A DNA stretch of 64,000 nt from Rhizobiaceae bacterium (GTDB taxonomy: Bacteria; Pseudomonadota; Alphaproteobacteria; Rhizobiales; Rhizobiaceae), in NCBI GenBank assembly GCA_023953845.1, contig JAMLJC010000001.1:1-64000 (forward strand), given 5' to 3'. Below, piece after piece: positions 30,320 to 38,912 of this stretch. Numbering within the stretch: position 1 is the stretch's first letter; every line of letters starts with the position of its first letter. The position numbers and the translations under genes are program-made. A model generated the notes under the pieces. It saw only the letters and a program-made list of their open reading frames with translations. It was not told where the DNA came from and ran no database searches.

Positions 30320-30340
30320 TTTGCAAGGCTCCCATGCAAA
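30320..30340. promoter_or_regulatory. Candidate LsrB/VtlR binding site
   Basis: TTTGCA, nine bases, TGCAAA: a perfect dyad whose centre (30330) is about 54 bases upstream of the predicted small-RNA start. That is the position at which LysR-type activators bind. It lies between the lsrB stop and the small RNA promoter. In Brucella the LysR protein VtlR activates abcR2, so a direct regulatory link is a reasonable inference. Confidence 0.5.
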
Positions 30341-30386
30341 AAGTACGACTCTTGCTGCAATGCACCATTTTTCACCAAGCGGTTGA

Positions 30387-31283
30387 TTAATATGCCCAAT
30401 TCCGCGCCTTCGCGAGAACGAAGTCGCGGAACACATGCAGCTTGGCCTGATTCTTCATCGCATCGGGATAGGCGAAGTAGGTATCGAAGGACGGAACTTC
30501 GGTCTCGGGCAGCAGTTGCACTAGGCCTGATTCCTTCTCGACAATGTAGTCCGGCAGCATCGCGATGCCGGCTCCTCGCTGCACGGCGCGCTTGATCGAC
30601 AGGATGTCGTTGATCTGGAGCGTGGCGATGCGCTTGCCGCCCTCGAAGTCGCCGACCGACTCCAGCCAGTTCAATTCCGACAGATGCGGCGGAACCGGCT
30701 CCCCGAAGGTGACGATCCGGTGATTCTTCAGGTTCCCCATCGTTTCCGGCTTGCCGTGCTTGGCGATGTAGGAAGGGGCGGCATAGAGGTGGAAGTGCAC
30801 GGTGAACAGACGTCGTTGGATCAGGTCCGGCTGCTGCGGCTGGCGCAGGCGTATGGCGCAATCGGCCTGCCGCATTACGAGGTCAAGCTCCTCATTGGCC
30901 AGGATCAGCTGCAGCTGGATGTCCGGGTAGAGCTCCAGAAACTCCGGCACGCGCTCGGTGAGCCATCCCGCGCCGAGTCCGACGGTCGTGGTCACGCGCA
31001 ACAGGCCCGAGGGGCGGTCCTTAGCCTCGGTCAGCAATGACTTCACGTTTTCGAGCTTCATCAGCACGTCATGCGCCGTGCGGAACAGGATCTCACCCTG
31101 CTCCGTCAGCACGAGGCCGCGCGCGTGGCGATGAAACAGCGACACGCCGACATCGGCCTCCAGCGCGCTGACCTGACGCGAGATCGCGGACTGCGAAAGA
31201 CGCAGTTTCTCCGCGGCGTGCGTGAACGAGCCAGCCTCGGCCGCGGCGTGAAACACGCGTAGCTTGTCCCAGTCCAGAGCCAT
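30387..31283 (-). CDS. lsrB: LysR-family regulator LsrB/VtlR
   Basis: A 298-residue LysR-type regulator. The N-terminus MALDWDKLRVFHAAAEAGSF with the helix LSQSAISRQVSALEADVGVSLFHRHARGL, and the block MRQADCAIRLRQPQQPDLIQRRLF, match the rhizobial LsrB and Brucella VtlR proteins. In those organisms it controls oxidative and cell-surface stress genes, lipopolysaccharide and AbcR small RNA. Cys in MRQADCAIR may act as a redox sensor, as reported for relatives. It follows trxB on the same strand after 56 bases. Confidence 0.92.
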   Translation of the reverse strand: MALDWDKLRVFHAAAEAGSFTHAAEKLRLSQSAISRQVSALEADVGVSLFHRHARGLVLTEQGEILFRTAHDVLMKLENVKSLLTEAKDRPSGLLRVTTTVGLGAGWLTERVPEFLELYPDIQLQLILANEELDLVMRQADCAIRLRQPQQPDLIQRRLFTVHFHLYAAPSYIAKHGKPETMGNLKNHRIVTFGEPVPPHLSELNWLESVGDFEGGKRIATLQINDILSIKRAVQRGAGIAMLPDYIVEKESGLVQLLPETEVPSFDTYFAYPDAMKNQAKLHVFRDFVLAKARNWAY

Positions 31284-31339
31284 ATTTCCCCTCGTTTATT
31301 GGATCGCGCTTTCCTTTCGCGACCTGATGCAGCGTCCGC

Positions 31340-32314
31340 CTATTCCGCCGCTTCCCGGTGCATCTCCATTTCCGCAAGATATTTTTCCGCCTCGAGAGCG
31401 GCCATGCATCCCAGCCCGGCTGCGGTCACGGCCTGCCGATAGACGTCGTCCGTCACGTCGCCGGCCGCGAACACGCCGGGCACGTCCGTCCGTGTCGAGT
31501 CTGGCGCCGTCCAGAGATAGCCGTTCGGCTTCTGCTTGAGCTTGCCGACGAAGAGATCGACCGAGGGCGCATGTCCGATCGCGACGAACACGCCGTCGGT
31601 CCTGAAGTCCGTCACGACGCCCGTCTTGATGTTGCGCAGTTTCAACCCGTTGACGGAGGGCGGCATCGGATGCCTGGCATGTTCGCCGACGATCTCCTCG
31701 ACGACGGTGTCCCACAGCACCGACACGTTCTCCTTCCTGGCGAGACGTTCCCTCAGGATGCGCTCGGCGCGGAATTCGCCCCGGCGATGGATGACCGTCA
31801 CGCTCCTTGCGAGGTTCGACAGATAGAGCGCTTCCTCGACGGCGCTGTTGCCGCCGCCCACGACCACCACATCCTTGCCGCGATAGAAGAAACCGTCGCA
31901 GGTGGCGCAGGCCGAGACGCCGAAACCCATGAAGGTCTTCTCGCTCGGAATGCCCAGCCACTTCGCCTGCGCGCCGGTCGCGACGATCAGGGCGTCCGCG
32001 GTGTATTCGTCGCCGGAATCGCATTTCACCCGGAACGGCCGGACGTCGAGATTCACATCGACGACCAGATCGTTGACGATCTCGGTGCCGACATGCTCGG
32101 CCTGCTTCAGCATCTGCTCCATCAGCCACGGCCCCTGGACCGGTTCGGCGAAGCCGGGATAGTTCTCGACGTCGGTGGTGATCATCAACTGGCCGCCCTG
32201 CTGCATGCCGGCGATCAGCACCGGCTTGAGCATGGCGCGGGCCGCATAGATCGCCGCGGTGTAACCCGCAGGTCCGGAACCGATGATCAGTACGGGGGCA
32301 TGCTTGGCGGACAT
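31340..32314 (-). CDS. trxB: Thioredoxin-disulfide reductase
   Basis: TrxB (324 residues) uses NADPH and FAD to reduce thioredoxin. The FAD motif GSGPAGYTAAIYAAR (12-26), the redox pair Cys136/Cys139 in CATCDGFFYRG, the NADPH motif VVGGGNSAVEEALYL, and the terminal FAD block GVFAAGDVTDDVYRQAVTAAGLGCMAA are all present. It is upstream of and likely co-transcribed with lsrB; a divergent lrp-type gene lies across a 209-base promoter region. This trio is conserved in rhizobia. Confidence 0.97.
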   Translation of the reverse strand: MSAKHAPVLIIGSGPAGYTAAIYAARAMLKPVLIAGMQQGGQLMITTDVENYPGFAEPVQGPWLMEQMLKQAEHVGTEIVNDLVVDVNLDVRPFRVKCDSGDEYTADALIVATGAQAKWLGIPSEKTFMGFGVSACATCDGFFYRGKDVVVVGGGNSAVEEALYLSNLARSVTVIHRRGEFRAERILRERLARKENVSVLWDTVVEEIVGEHARHPMPPSVNGLKLRNIKTGVVTDFRTDGVFVAIGHAPSVDLFVGKLKQKPNGYLWTAPDSTRTDVPGVFAAGDVTDDVYRQAVTAAGLGCMAALEAEKYLAEMEMHREAAE

Positions 32315-32523
32315 GATGGAACTTCCGAAGGGAGGAACGCTGCGAAGGGCGCGCGTTCGGATTTCGCCTACAATCTATGTGTTGCTCCACCCCCTCGCAA
32401 GGCAGGGAATTCCTTCCTCCCCAACCATCGGTTCGATCGCGCATCCGGCCTGCCCGCACGGTTGAGGTCCGATCGCGCTTGCACTACAGAGGGTCCGAAA
32501 CGCACTCCGTTTCCAGGCCCCCG

Positions 32524-32994
32524 ATGCCCCTTACCGCCGATCTCGATGAAATCGACTGGAAGATCCTGCGTGAGTTGCAGCGCGAAGGACGGATTTCCAA
32601 CGTCGAGTTGTCCCGGCGGGTGGGCATATCGGCGCCGCCCTGCCTGCGGCGGATGAAATGGCTGGAAGAAACCGGAATCATCCGCGGTTATCGTGCTCTT
32701 CTCAACGCCCCGGCGCTCGGGCTCGACGTGGTCGCATTCTGCCTCGTTGGCCTGCACCACCAGTCGGAGGCCGAATTGAAAGCCTTCGCCGACCAGACAC
32801 GCAACTGGAAGATCGTCCGTCAGGCCTGGATGGTCTCCGGCGAATCCGACTTCATGCTCCACTGCGTCGCAAACGATCTCGCGACGTTCCAGACCTTCGT
32901 CATCGAGGAACTCACCTCGACGCCCAATGTGGATACGGTGCGCACCGCGTTGACGATACGACCCGTCAAGGACGAGGGGCTGGTGCCGATCTGA
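32524..32994 (+). CDS. Lrp/AsnC-family transcriptional regulator
   Basis: A 156-residue feast/famine regulator. It has an N-terminal helix-turn-helix (LDEIDWKILRELQREGRISNVELSRRVGISAPPCLRRMKWLE) and a C-terminal RAM ligand-binding domain (VAFCLVGLHHQSEAELKAF...VSGESDFMLHCVANDLATFQ). The frame is open upstream to 32377, but the ATG at 32524 gives the usual family length. The divergent arrangement with trxB is shared with other rhizobia. An amino-acid effector is expected but not predictable. Confidence 0.92.
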   Translation: MPLTADLDEIDWKILRELQREGRISNVELSRRVGISAPPCLRRMKWLEETGIIRGYRALLNAPALGLDVVAFCLVGLHHQSEAELKAFADQTRNWKIVRQAWMVSGESDFMLHCVANDLATFQTFVIEELTSTPNVDTVRTALTIRPVKDEGLVPI

Positions 32995-33132
32995 CGGAGA
33001 CCCGCCGATCGGCCGTCGCCGGCCTTGCCTCTGCCCCATTTATGCTGCAACGCGCTACCGCTCGCGGCAAGAATACGCCGGAATAGTGTTCCAATTCCCA
33101 CGGTAAGCTCACCGGAAGCACCGCAGGTTTCA

Positions 33133-33936
33133 ATGCTGGTTCGGACATCAACGACTGAGATCTCGGCGTTCGTCATCTGCAAGGATGAGAGCGTGACGAT
33201 TCGGCGTTGCCTGGAAAGCCTGAGTTTCTGCCGTGAGATCGTCGTCGTCGATTCCGGTTCGACCGACGGCACCGTCGCGATCATCACGTCGATGATCGAG
33301 AAGGGCTTTCCGATCCGGCTGATCGAGCGTCCGTGGCCGGGTTACGCCAAACAGAAGCAGTTCGCCCTCGAGGCGACCGGGGGCCGCTGGTGCCTCTCTC
33401 TCGACGCCGACGAATATATCGACGACGAACTCAGGGCCGAAATTCTCGCGCTGCCCCTTGATCGCACGGACAAGGTGGGTTTCTGGATGCGCCGGCGCGA
33501 CCATCTTCCGGGCTATGGCTATCCGCCGGCCATCGTGCATGCGCGCTATCTCCTGAGGCTGGTCCGCAAGGACAAGGCCGGCTTCGACACGACGCAACTG
33601 GTGCACGAATCCCTGTCGGTCGAAGGTCCTACCGATCGGTTGAAGCGCGGCGTCATGATGCACTACCGGAATATGTCCGTTGCCGCCGAATCGGCGCTGC
33701 TCAACAAATATTCGACGCTCAAGGCCCGCGACCAGCACATGCGCGGCAAGAAGACCGGGCCGTTCCGGCTGATCTTCCTGTGCATCGGCGAATTCGTGAA
33801 GACCTATGTCGGCCAGCGCTATTTCATGTGCGGCAAGGCGGGGATCGTGCATGCCCTGCTGCGCGCGGAATATGTGCTGCTGACCGAATCCAAGCTCTAC
33901 CGGCTTTCGCTCGGATCGGACGCGCCGCCGGAGTGA
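33133..33936 (+). CDS. Family 2 glycosyltransferase (WaaE/LgtF-like)
   Basis: A 267-residue cytoplasmic glycosyltransferase of GT2 fold. The nucleotide-sugar part has the conserved SAFVICKDESVTIRRCLESL start, VVDSGSTDGT and the metal-binding LSLDADEYI (DxD-like). The C-terminal LRAEYVLLTESKLYRLSL segment completes it. WaaE/KdtX-type relatives add a sugar to the inner core of lipopolysaccharide, which fits the adjacent lpcC. The ATG at 33133 begins the conserved part; an upstream frame to 33025 has no support. Confidence 0.85.
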   Translation: MLVRTSTTEISAFVICKDESVTIRRCLESLSFCREIVVVDSGSTDGTVAIITSMIEKGFPIRLIERPWPGYAKQKQFALEATGGRWCLSLDADEYIDDELRAEILALPLDRTDKVGFWMRRRDHLPGYGYPPAIVHARYLLRLVRKDKAGFDTTQLVHESLSVEGPTDRLKRGVMMHYRNMSVAAESALLNKYSTLKARDQHMRGKKTGPFRLIFLCIGEFVKTYVGQRYFMCGKAGIVHALLRAEYVLLTESKLYRLSLGSDAPPE

Positions 33937-33958
33937 CGGACGGACAAAGGGCGGCGTT

Positions 33959-34999
33959 CTACCCCGCCGACCAGACCTTTTCGTAGACGGCAAGAACGCC
34001 GGCCGCCTCGCGCGTCAGCGGGAATTTTCGCGCGACCAGATCGATGCCGGCCTGCCCGTGGCGAGCGGCGCGTTCCGCGTCGCGCAGATAGGGCTCGATG
34101 GCCGCCGTCAACGCCGTGCCGTCGCCGGCCGGCACCACGGCGCCCGTCACTCCGGGCTGGACGAGCTCGGCGAAGGCGCCTGCATCGCTTGCCACCACCG
34201 CCGTGCCCGACGCCATCGCTTCGAGCGGGGTGAGGCCGAAGCCCTCGTTCCGTGACGGGGCGACATAGACGGTCACGCGGCGGTACCAGACAGCAACATC
34301 AGGTACTTCGCCGAGGAAGCGGATTCTCCGTGTGAGCCCCGCCACGGCGATGCGGGCCTGCAGGTCGCGTGCGAAAGCCTGGTTCTCGACGGTCACGCGG
34401 CCGGTGATGACAGCGGTCCATTCCGGATAGAGCGGCAGAAGCGCGATCATCGCGTCGACGAAGAGATCCGTGCCCTTCTGATGTCGGACCCGGCCGAAGC
34501 ATCCGATCGCATAGCGTCCCGGCAGATCCGCCGCCTCGAAACGGTCCTCCGGCGCCCTTGCCGGATGGAATTTTTCCGTGTCGACGCCATGCATGACGAC
34601 GGTGTGCGGGACTTCCAGGAAACGGCCCGATCGCGCGCTGGTGGCGATGACGGCGTCCATCCTGCGGATCAGCCATCTGGTGAACGGTTTGTGGTGCCGC
34701 TGGGCAGCGGAGGTGAAGACCAGCCTGAGCGGAGCGCGCAGCACCTTCCCCAGCACAATGCCCGCGATCATCTCGACATTGCGCCGCGCGTGCCAGATGC
34801 GTCGCCTGCCCGACCGCGGCCGGACGAAAAGCGCCGGCAATTGCCACCATCGCATATGGGGAAGCGTCGTCGGCAAGCCGGGGCCGAGCGTCGCAATGCC
34901 GATGGAGCGCGCCTGCACGGGGACAAGCTGCACGATGGAGCTGGTGACACCGGAGAGGCGCCGCTTCAGATTGGGCGCCACCACGTCGATGTCTGCCAT
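33959..34999 (-). CDS. lpcC: Lipopolysaccharide core glycosyltransferase LpcC-like (GT4)
   Basis: A 346-residue GT-B fold glycosyltransferase. It begins MADIDVVAPNLKRRLSGVTS and has the KRRLSGVTSSIVQLVP and FTSAAQRHHKPFTRWLIRRMDAVIATS blocks of rhizobial LpcC, a core mannosyltransferase. The nucleotide-sugar site is near APSRNEGFGLTPLEAMASGTAVVASDAGAF (EX7E). It lies just downstream of greA, as in Rhizobium and Sinorhizobium. A GTG at 35080 overlapping the greA stop is an alternative start, but the ATG at 34999 fits family length. Confidence 0.88.
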   Translation of the reverse strand: MADIDVVAPNLKRRLSGVTSSIVQLVPVQARSIGIATLGPGLPTTLPHMRWWQLPALFVRPRSGRRRIWHARRNVEMIAGIVLGKVLRAPLRLVFTSAAQRHHKPFTRWLIRRMDAVIATSARSGRFLEVPHTVVMHGVDTEKFHPARAPEDRFEAADLPGRYAIGCFGRVRHQKGTDLFVDAMIALLPLYPEWTAVITGRVTVENQAFARDLQARIAVAGLTRRIRFLGEVPDVAVWYRRVTVYVAPSRNEGFGLTPLEAMASGTAVVASDAGAFAELVQPGVTGAVVPAGDGTALTAAIEPYLRDAERAARHGQAGIDLVARKFPLTREAAGVLAVYEKVWSAG

Positions 35000-35076
35000 G
35001 TCGACACGGCTGTCCGCCGTCAGGACTCCGACAGGACGGACGCCGGTGCGCAATGGCAGGCCCTCGCCGGCCGAAC

Positions 35077-35550
35077 TCACACGAACTGGACTTTGACGAT
35101 CTCGTAGCCGCGCGCCCCGCCGGGCGCGTTGACCTCGATGGTGTCGCCGACTTCCTTGCCGATCAGCGCGCGCGCGATCGGCGAGGAGATCGAGATGCGG
35201 CCCGCCTTCACGTCCGCCTCCTGATCGCCGACGATCTGGTAGGTCTTGTTTTCCTCGGTGTCCTCGTCGACAAGCTGGACGGTGGCGCCGAACTTCACCT
35301 TCTCGCCGGTCAGCTTGCTGACGTCGATGACCTCGGCGCGCGCGATCAGGTCTTCGAGTTCGTTGACCCGGCCCTCATTGAGGCTCTGCTGCTCCTTGGC
35401 CGCATGATACTCGGCGTTTTCGGAAAGGTCGCCATGGGAACGCGCCTCCGCGATCGCCTCGATGATACGCGGACGCTCTTCCTGCTGACGCCAGCGGAGC
35501 TCCTCCTTGAGCGTATCGAATCCCCGAGCGGTCATCGGGACCTTGTTCAT
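35077..35550 (-). CDS. greA: Transcription elongation factor GreA
   Basis: GreA (157 residues) rescues backtracked RNA polymerase by stimulating transcript cleavage. The N-terminal coiled coil is [21 protein letters not shown]...[25 protein letters not shown], with the acidic tip residues (GDLSENAEY). The C-terminal FKBP-like domain ends [31 protein letters not shown]. Length is exactly normal. lpcC follows on the same strand. Upstream gap 35551-35816 (266 bases) separates it from a divergent gene and presumably holds both promoters. Confidence 0.97.
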   Translation of the reverse strand: MNKVPMTARGFDTLKEELRWRQQEERPRIIEAIAEARSHGDLSENAEYHAAKEQQSLNEGRVNELEDLIARAEVIDVSKLTGEKVKFGATVQLVDEDTEENKTYQIVGDQEADVKAGRISISSPIARALIGKEVGDTIEVNAPGGARGYEIVKVQFV

Positions 35551-35816
35551 GACGTGTTGCCTTTCCGAATTCCGGGGCCGCCGACGATCCGCCGACCCTC
35601 AAGATACAAAAAGAAAACGGCCCGGCAGCCTCTACTGACGGAACCGCTTCGTCTGTTCGCGCTCGACTATATAGCGATTTGCCGACAATTTTCACGTTGA
35701 AAAATGCGAAATGGCTCCGGAAACCGTCAAACGCGACGAAAAGCCTCCCGACCTTGTGAAGGGCCGGCGGCCTCGCATCCCTTGTACGCGGACTGTCGGG
35801 ACCTAACTCCGGTCGT

Positions 35817-36950
35817 ATGAAACGATCTTCCCTGACCCTTCCCGCCCTCGGCTTCCTCGCCGCCCTGACGGCAGCTGCCGATGCCCAGACGAAATTCACG
35901 GTCGGCGACTTCGCTGTCGATGCCGACATCATGGCGAACGGTCTGAATCACCCATGGGGGATGGACTTTCTGCCCGGCGGCGATGTCATCGTGACCGAGC
36001 GTTCCGGCACGCTGAGACTTCTGACGAGCGAACGGCTGTCCGAGCCGATCGACGGCGTGCCGAAGGTGTGGGCACGCGGACAGGGCGGGCTGCTCGACGT
36101 GGCGGCGGCGCCGGATTTCGAACGCTCCGGCCTGATATTCCTGTCCTTCTCCCAGCCCGGAAACGGCGGCGCCGGCACGGCGGTCGCGCGGGCAAGACTG
36201 GTGAAGGAGGGGTCGAAAGCCCGACTGGAAGACGTGAAGGTCATCTTCGCGATGGAGAAGAAGACGTCGCGCGGCCAGCATTTCGGCTCACGCCTCGTCA
36301 TGCGCCCCGACGGCACCCTGTTCGTCACCACCGGAGACCGCGGCGACGGCAAGCGCGCGCAGGACATGAACGACAGCGCAGGAGCCGTTCTGCGCATCAA
36401 CACGGACGGCAGCGCGCCCGGCGACAATCCCTATGCGAATGGCGGCGCCCTTCCGCAGCTTTGGTCCAAGGGCCATCGCAACGTTCAGGGCGCGGCGTTC
36501 GATCCGGTGACGGATTCGCTGATAACGGTCGAGCACGGCGCCAAGGGCGGCGACGAGATCAACAGGCCTGAGGCCGGTAGCAACTATGGCTGGCCGGTCA
36601 TTTCCTACGGCGTGAACTACAACGGCCGCAAGATTGGCAAGGGCACGGAGGCGGAAGGCATGGAGCAGCCGCTGTTTTACTGGGACCCGTCGATCGCGCC
36701 TTCAGGGCTCGCCGTCTACGAAGGCGACATGTTCCCGGAATGGAAAGGCGATCTGCTGGTCGGCTCGCTGAAATTCGCCCTCCTGTCGCGTCTCGACCGC
36801 GACGAGAGCGGCAAGATCCTCGGCGAGGAACGCATGCTGGAAAACGCCTTCGGCCGCATCCGCGACGTCAACGTCGCGCCCGACGGATCGATCTGGCTTC
36901 TCACGGACGAACAAAACGGCGCCATCGTCCGCCTGTCGCGCGGCGACTGA
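35817..36950 (+). CDS. PQQ-dependent sugar dehydrogenase-like protein (YliI/Asd type)
   Basis: A 377-residue periplasmic six-bladed beta-propeller of the soluble aldose sugar dehydrogenase family. It has a signal peptide (MKRSSLTLPALGFLAALTAAADAQ), then HPWGMDFLPGGDVIVTERSGTLRLL, the catalytic-region GQHFGSRLVMRPDGTLFVTTGDRG, GHRNVQGAAFDP, and EHGAKGGDEINRPEAGSNYGWP. Some family members oxidise sugars with PQQ; the natural substrate here is unknown. It is convergent with a DUF486 membrane protein 20 bases away. Confidence 0.9.
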   Translation: MKRSSLTLPALGFLAALTAAADAQTKFTVGDFAVDADIMANGLNHPWGMDFLPGGDVIVTERSGTLRLLTSERLSEPIDGVPKVWARGQGGLLDVAAAPDFERSGLIFLSFSQPGNGGAGTAVARARLVKEGSKARLEDVKVIFAMEKKTSRGQHFGSRLVMRPDGTLFVTTGDRGDGKRAQDMNDSAGAVLRINTDGSAPGDNPYANGGALPQLWSKGHRNVQGAAFDPVTDSLITVEHGAKGGDEINRPEAGSNYGWPVISYGVNYNGRKIGKGTEAEGMEQPLFYWDPSIAPSGLAVYEGDMFPEWKGDLLVGSLKFALLSRLDRDESGKILGEERMLENAFGRIRDVNVAPDGSIWLLTDEQNGAIVRLSRGD

Positions 36951-36969
36951 GCCCGACGTCAGATTCCGG

Positions 36970-37320
36970 TCAGGCGCGGAAGATCAGCGCCGCCCCGCCC
37001 GCTATGAGCGCGAACCCCATGGCGTGGTTCCAGGTGAAGCTCTCCTTCAGCCAAAACACCGAGAACACCGCGAAGACGGTGAGCGTGATCACCTCCTGCA
37101 TCGTCTTCAGTTCGGCGGCGGAGTATATCGCGCTGCCGATGCGATTGGCGGGAACGGCCAGCCAGTACTCGAAGAAGGCGATGCCCCAACTGACCAGCAC
37201 CGCGGCATAAAGCGGCGACGCCTTGTATTTGAGATGCCCGTACCAGGCGAACGTCATGAAGACGTTCGAGGCGACGAGCATCAGAATGGGCACCACTTTG
37301 GGTGAAAGCAGCATCGACAT
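36970..37320 (-). CDS. DMT family protein (DUF486)
   Basis: A 116-residue small membrane protein with four hydrophobic segments, MSMLLSPKVVPILMLVASNV onward. The DUF486 pattern FAWYGHLKY, WGIAFFEYWLAVPANRIG and QEVITLTVFAVFSVFWLKE is clear. The family is classed with drug/metabolite transporters but no substrate is known. The start at 37320 is followed by a normal-length protein. No operon partner. Confidence 0.88.
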   Translation of the reverse strand: MSMLLSPKVVPILMLVASNVFMTFAWYGHLKYKASPLYAAVLVSWGIAFFEYWLAVPANRIGSAIYSAAELKTMQEVITLTVFAVFSVFWLKESFTWNHAMGFALIAGGAALIFRA

Positions 37321-37474
37321 GGAGGGGTCCTGAAGGGAGGCGGAACAGGCTTGCGATGGCCTTGCCGGATGCGGCTGTCAATCCGTGCGACATGGTGCAC
37401 CGCTGATTTTAACAATCGATACATGACGGCAATGCCAATTCGGCTATCATGCGGCTGGAAAAGGAGCGCCTGCC

Positions 37475-37900
37475 GTGTCGCAATACGCCGAGAAAGAATG
37501 GAACCTCACCATCGGTCCTGACACCGTCAGGCTTTTCATTCTCAAGGCGAAGGCCATCAGCGCCGACCTGAAAGCCGACTATGACGACGGCAGCGAGCAC
37601 GAGATCGAGTTCGACGAGCGCTCGCGCGACAGTCACCATCACGACGGTCTGGCGGAGGAAGAGGAACAGGACCTCACCGAGGAGGAACTGCGCGAGCTGA
37701 TCAACGACCTCAATGTGGACGAGGCCGCCGAACTGGTGGCCTTGGTCTGGATCGGACGCGGGGACTACGATGCCCGCGAATGGGCGGAAGCCGTCGCGGA
37801 GGCCAGGCAGCGGGGCAACCGCAAGACCGCAAAATACCTCATGGGCATGCCCATGCTCGCGGATTATCTGGAAGAAGGCCTCGAAGCCATCGGGGCGTGA
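37475..37900 (+). CDS. DUF3775 domain protein
   Basis: A 141-residue acidic protein. The N-terminus MSQYAEKEWNLTIGPDTVRL is followed by a very acidic stretch (HDGLAEEEEQDLTEEELRELINDLNVDEAAELVALVWIGRGDYD), which is the DUF3775 core. The C-terminal half (EWAEAVAEARQRGNRKTAKYLMGMPMLADYLEEGLEA) completes it. It is a common, uncharacterised alphaproteobacterial protein. It lies 60 bases ahead of the extensin-like gene. Confidence 0.85.
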   Translation: MSQYAEKEWNLTIGPDTVRLFILKAKAISADLKADYDDGSEHEIEFDERSRDSHHHDGLAEEEEQDLTEEELRELINDLNVDEAAELVALVWIGRGDYDAREWAEAVAEARQRGNRKTAKYLMGMPMLADYLEEGLEAIGA

Positions 37901-37960
37901 CGCCACCGCCGGACCCGCCCCGAGCTTGCCTGAAGCGCCTCATGCGCCAGTTCTCCTTGT

Positions 37961-38812
37961 ATGGAGAAACTCCTTCCCCCGGTTCTGCTGGCAGTCGCTC
38001 TCCTCTCCGTTTCGGGAGATGCCGCTGAGGCGCGCCAGCGCCGGCCCCCGTTGCCGGCCGATGTGGCGGCGCCCACGCCAAGGCCCGACACGGAAACGAC
38101 TACCCACGATCGTGTCGGACGCGACAGGCAGGAGATGCCGGATGACGCGGCTGAAATTCCGGTCCCGCAAGCACGGCCCGACGAAGATCGGGACGCGCCG
38201 CGCGCTCCCGCGGGGAACGCTGCGCGCATTCGCGAAAGCGTCGGCCGCCACAACGCCAGGCGGACGGAGGCCGGCGGACCGGACGCAGCCTGCCTGCGGA
38301 GGCTCAGGGATCTCGGCGTCGAATTCGAGGTCGAGCGTCCGATCGCGGAGGGAGACGGCTGCTCCGTGCCGGACCCGGTTTCCGTGTCCACGCTGGGTTC
38401 CGGCATCGCGCTCGAACCGGCTGGGCTGATGAACTGCGCGATGGCGGAGGCGGCAGCGCGTTTCTCACAGACGGTCGTCGCTCCCGCCGCCCGCTCGGCC
38501 TACGGAGCCGGGCTGAAGGCGATCTCGAATGCCTCGACCTATGTCTGCCGGCCGCGCAACGGCACGACGAAGCTGTCCGAACATGCGTTCGGCAACGCGC
38601 TGGACATCGCCCGCTTCGTCCTGGCGGACGAAACCGCCATCGACGTAACGGCGACCGACGATGCGAAGGCGCGGGACTTTCTGGACAGGATCAGGAAAGC
38701 CGCATGCGGTCCCTTCACGACCGTGCTCGGCCCCGGCAGCGACGCCGATCACGCCACGCATTTCCATTTCGATCTGGCAAAACGCCGGAACGGCTCCACT
38801 TTCTGCCAATGA
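37961..38812 (+). CDS. Extensin-family exported protein
   Basis: A 283-residue secreted protein. A signal peptide (MEKLLPPVLLAVALLSVSGDAAEA) and a Pro/Arg/Asp-rich linker to about residue 95 precede the extensin-like_C domain. That domain holds CLRRLRDLGVEFEVERPIAEGDGC, a PVSVSTLGSGIALEPAGLMNC region, YVCRPRNGTTKLSEHAFGNALDIARF and HATHFHFDL. The SEHxxGxAxD and H-x-H features resemble the metal site of VanY/MEROPS M15 peptidoglycan peptidases. A role in the cell wall is therefore inferred, not shown. Confidence 0.88.
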   Translation: MEKLLPPVLLAVALLSVSGDAAEARQRRPPLPADVAAPTPRPDTETTTHDRVGRDRQEMPDDAAEIPVPQARPDEDRDAPRAPAGNAARIRESVGRHNARRTEAGGPDAACLRRLRDLGVEFEVERPIAEGDGCSVPDPVSVSTLGSGIALEPAGLMNCAMAEAAARFSQTVVAPAARSAYGAGLKAISNASTYVCRPRNGTTKLSEHAFGNALDIARFVLADETAIDVTATDDAKARDFLDRIRKAACGPFTTVLGPGSDADHATHFHFDLAKRRNGSTFCQ

Positions 38813-38912
38813 GTGCCATGCCGTCGCGTGACCGCCCTTGCGCACAAGCCATTCTGGAAATGAACCGGGCCTATTTCCAATGCTCCCGCTGATCGTGTAG
38901 TTGAGCGACATT

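Noticed and set aside
30178..30595. Open frames crossing the small RNA region on both strands
   Set aside because: They have no ribosome sites and span the terminator hairpin and the lsrB C-terminus. The structured RNA explains the region better.
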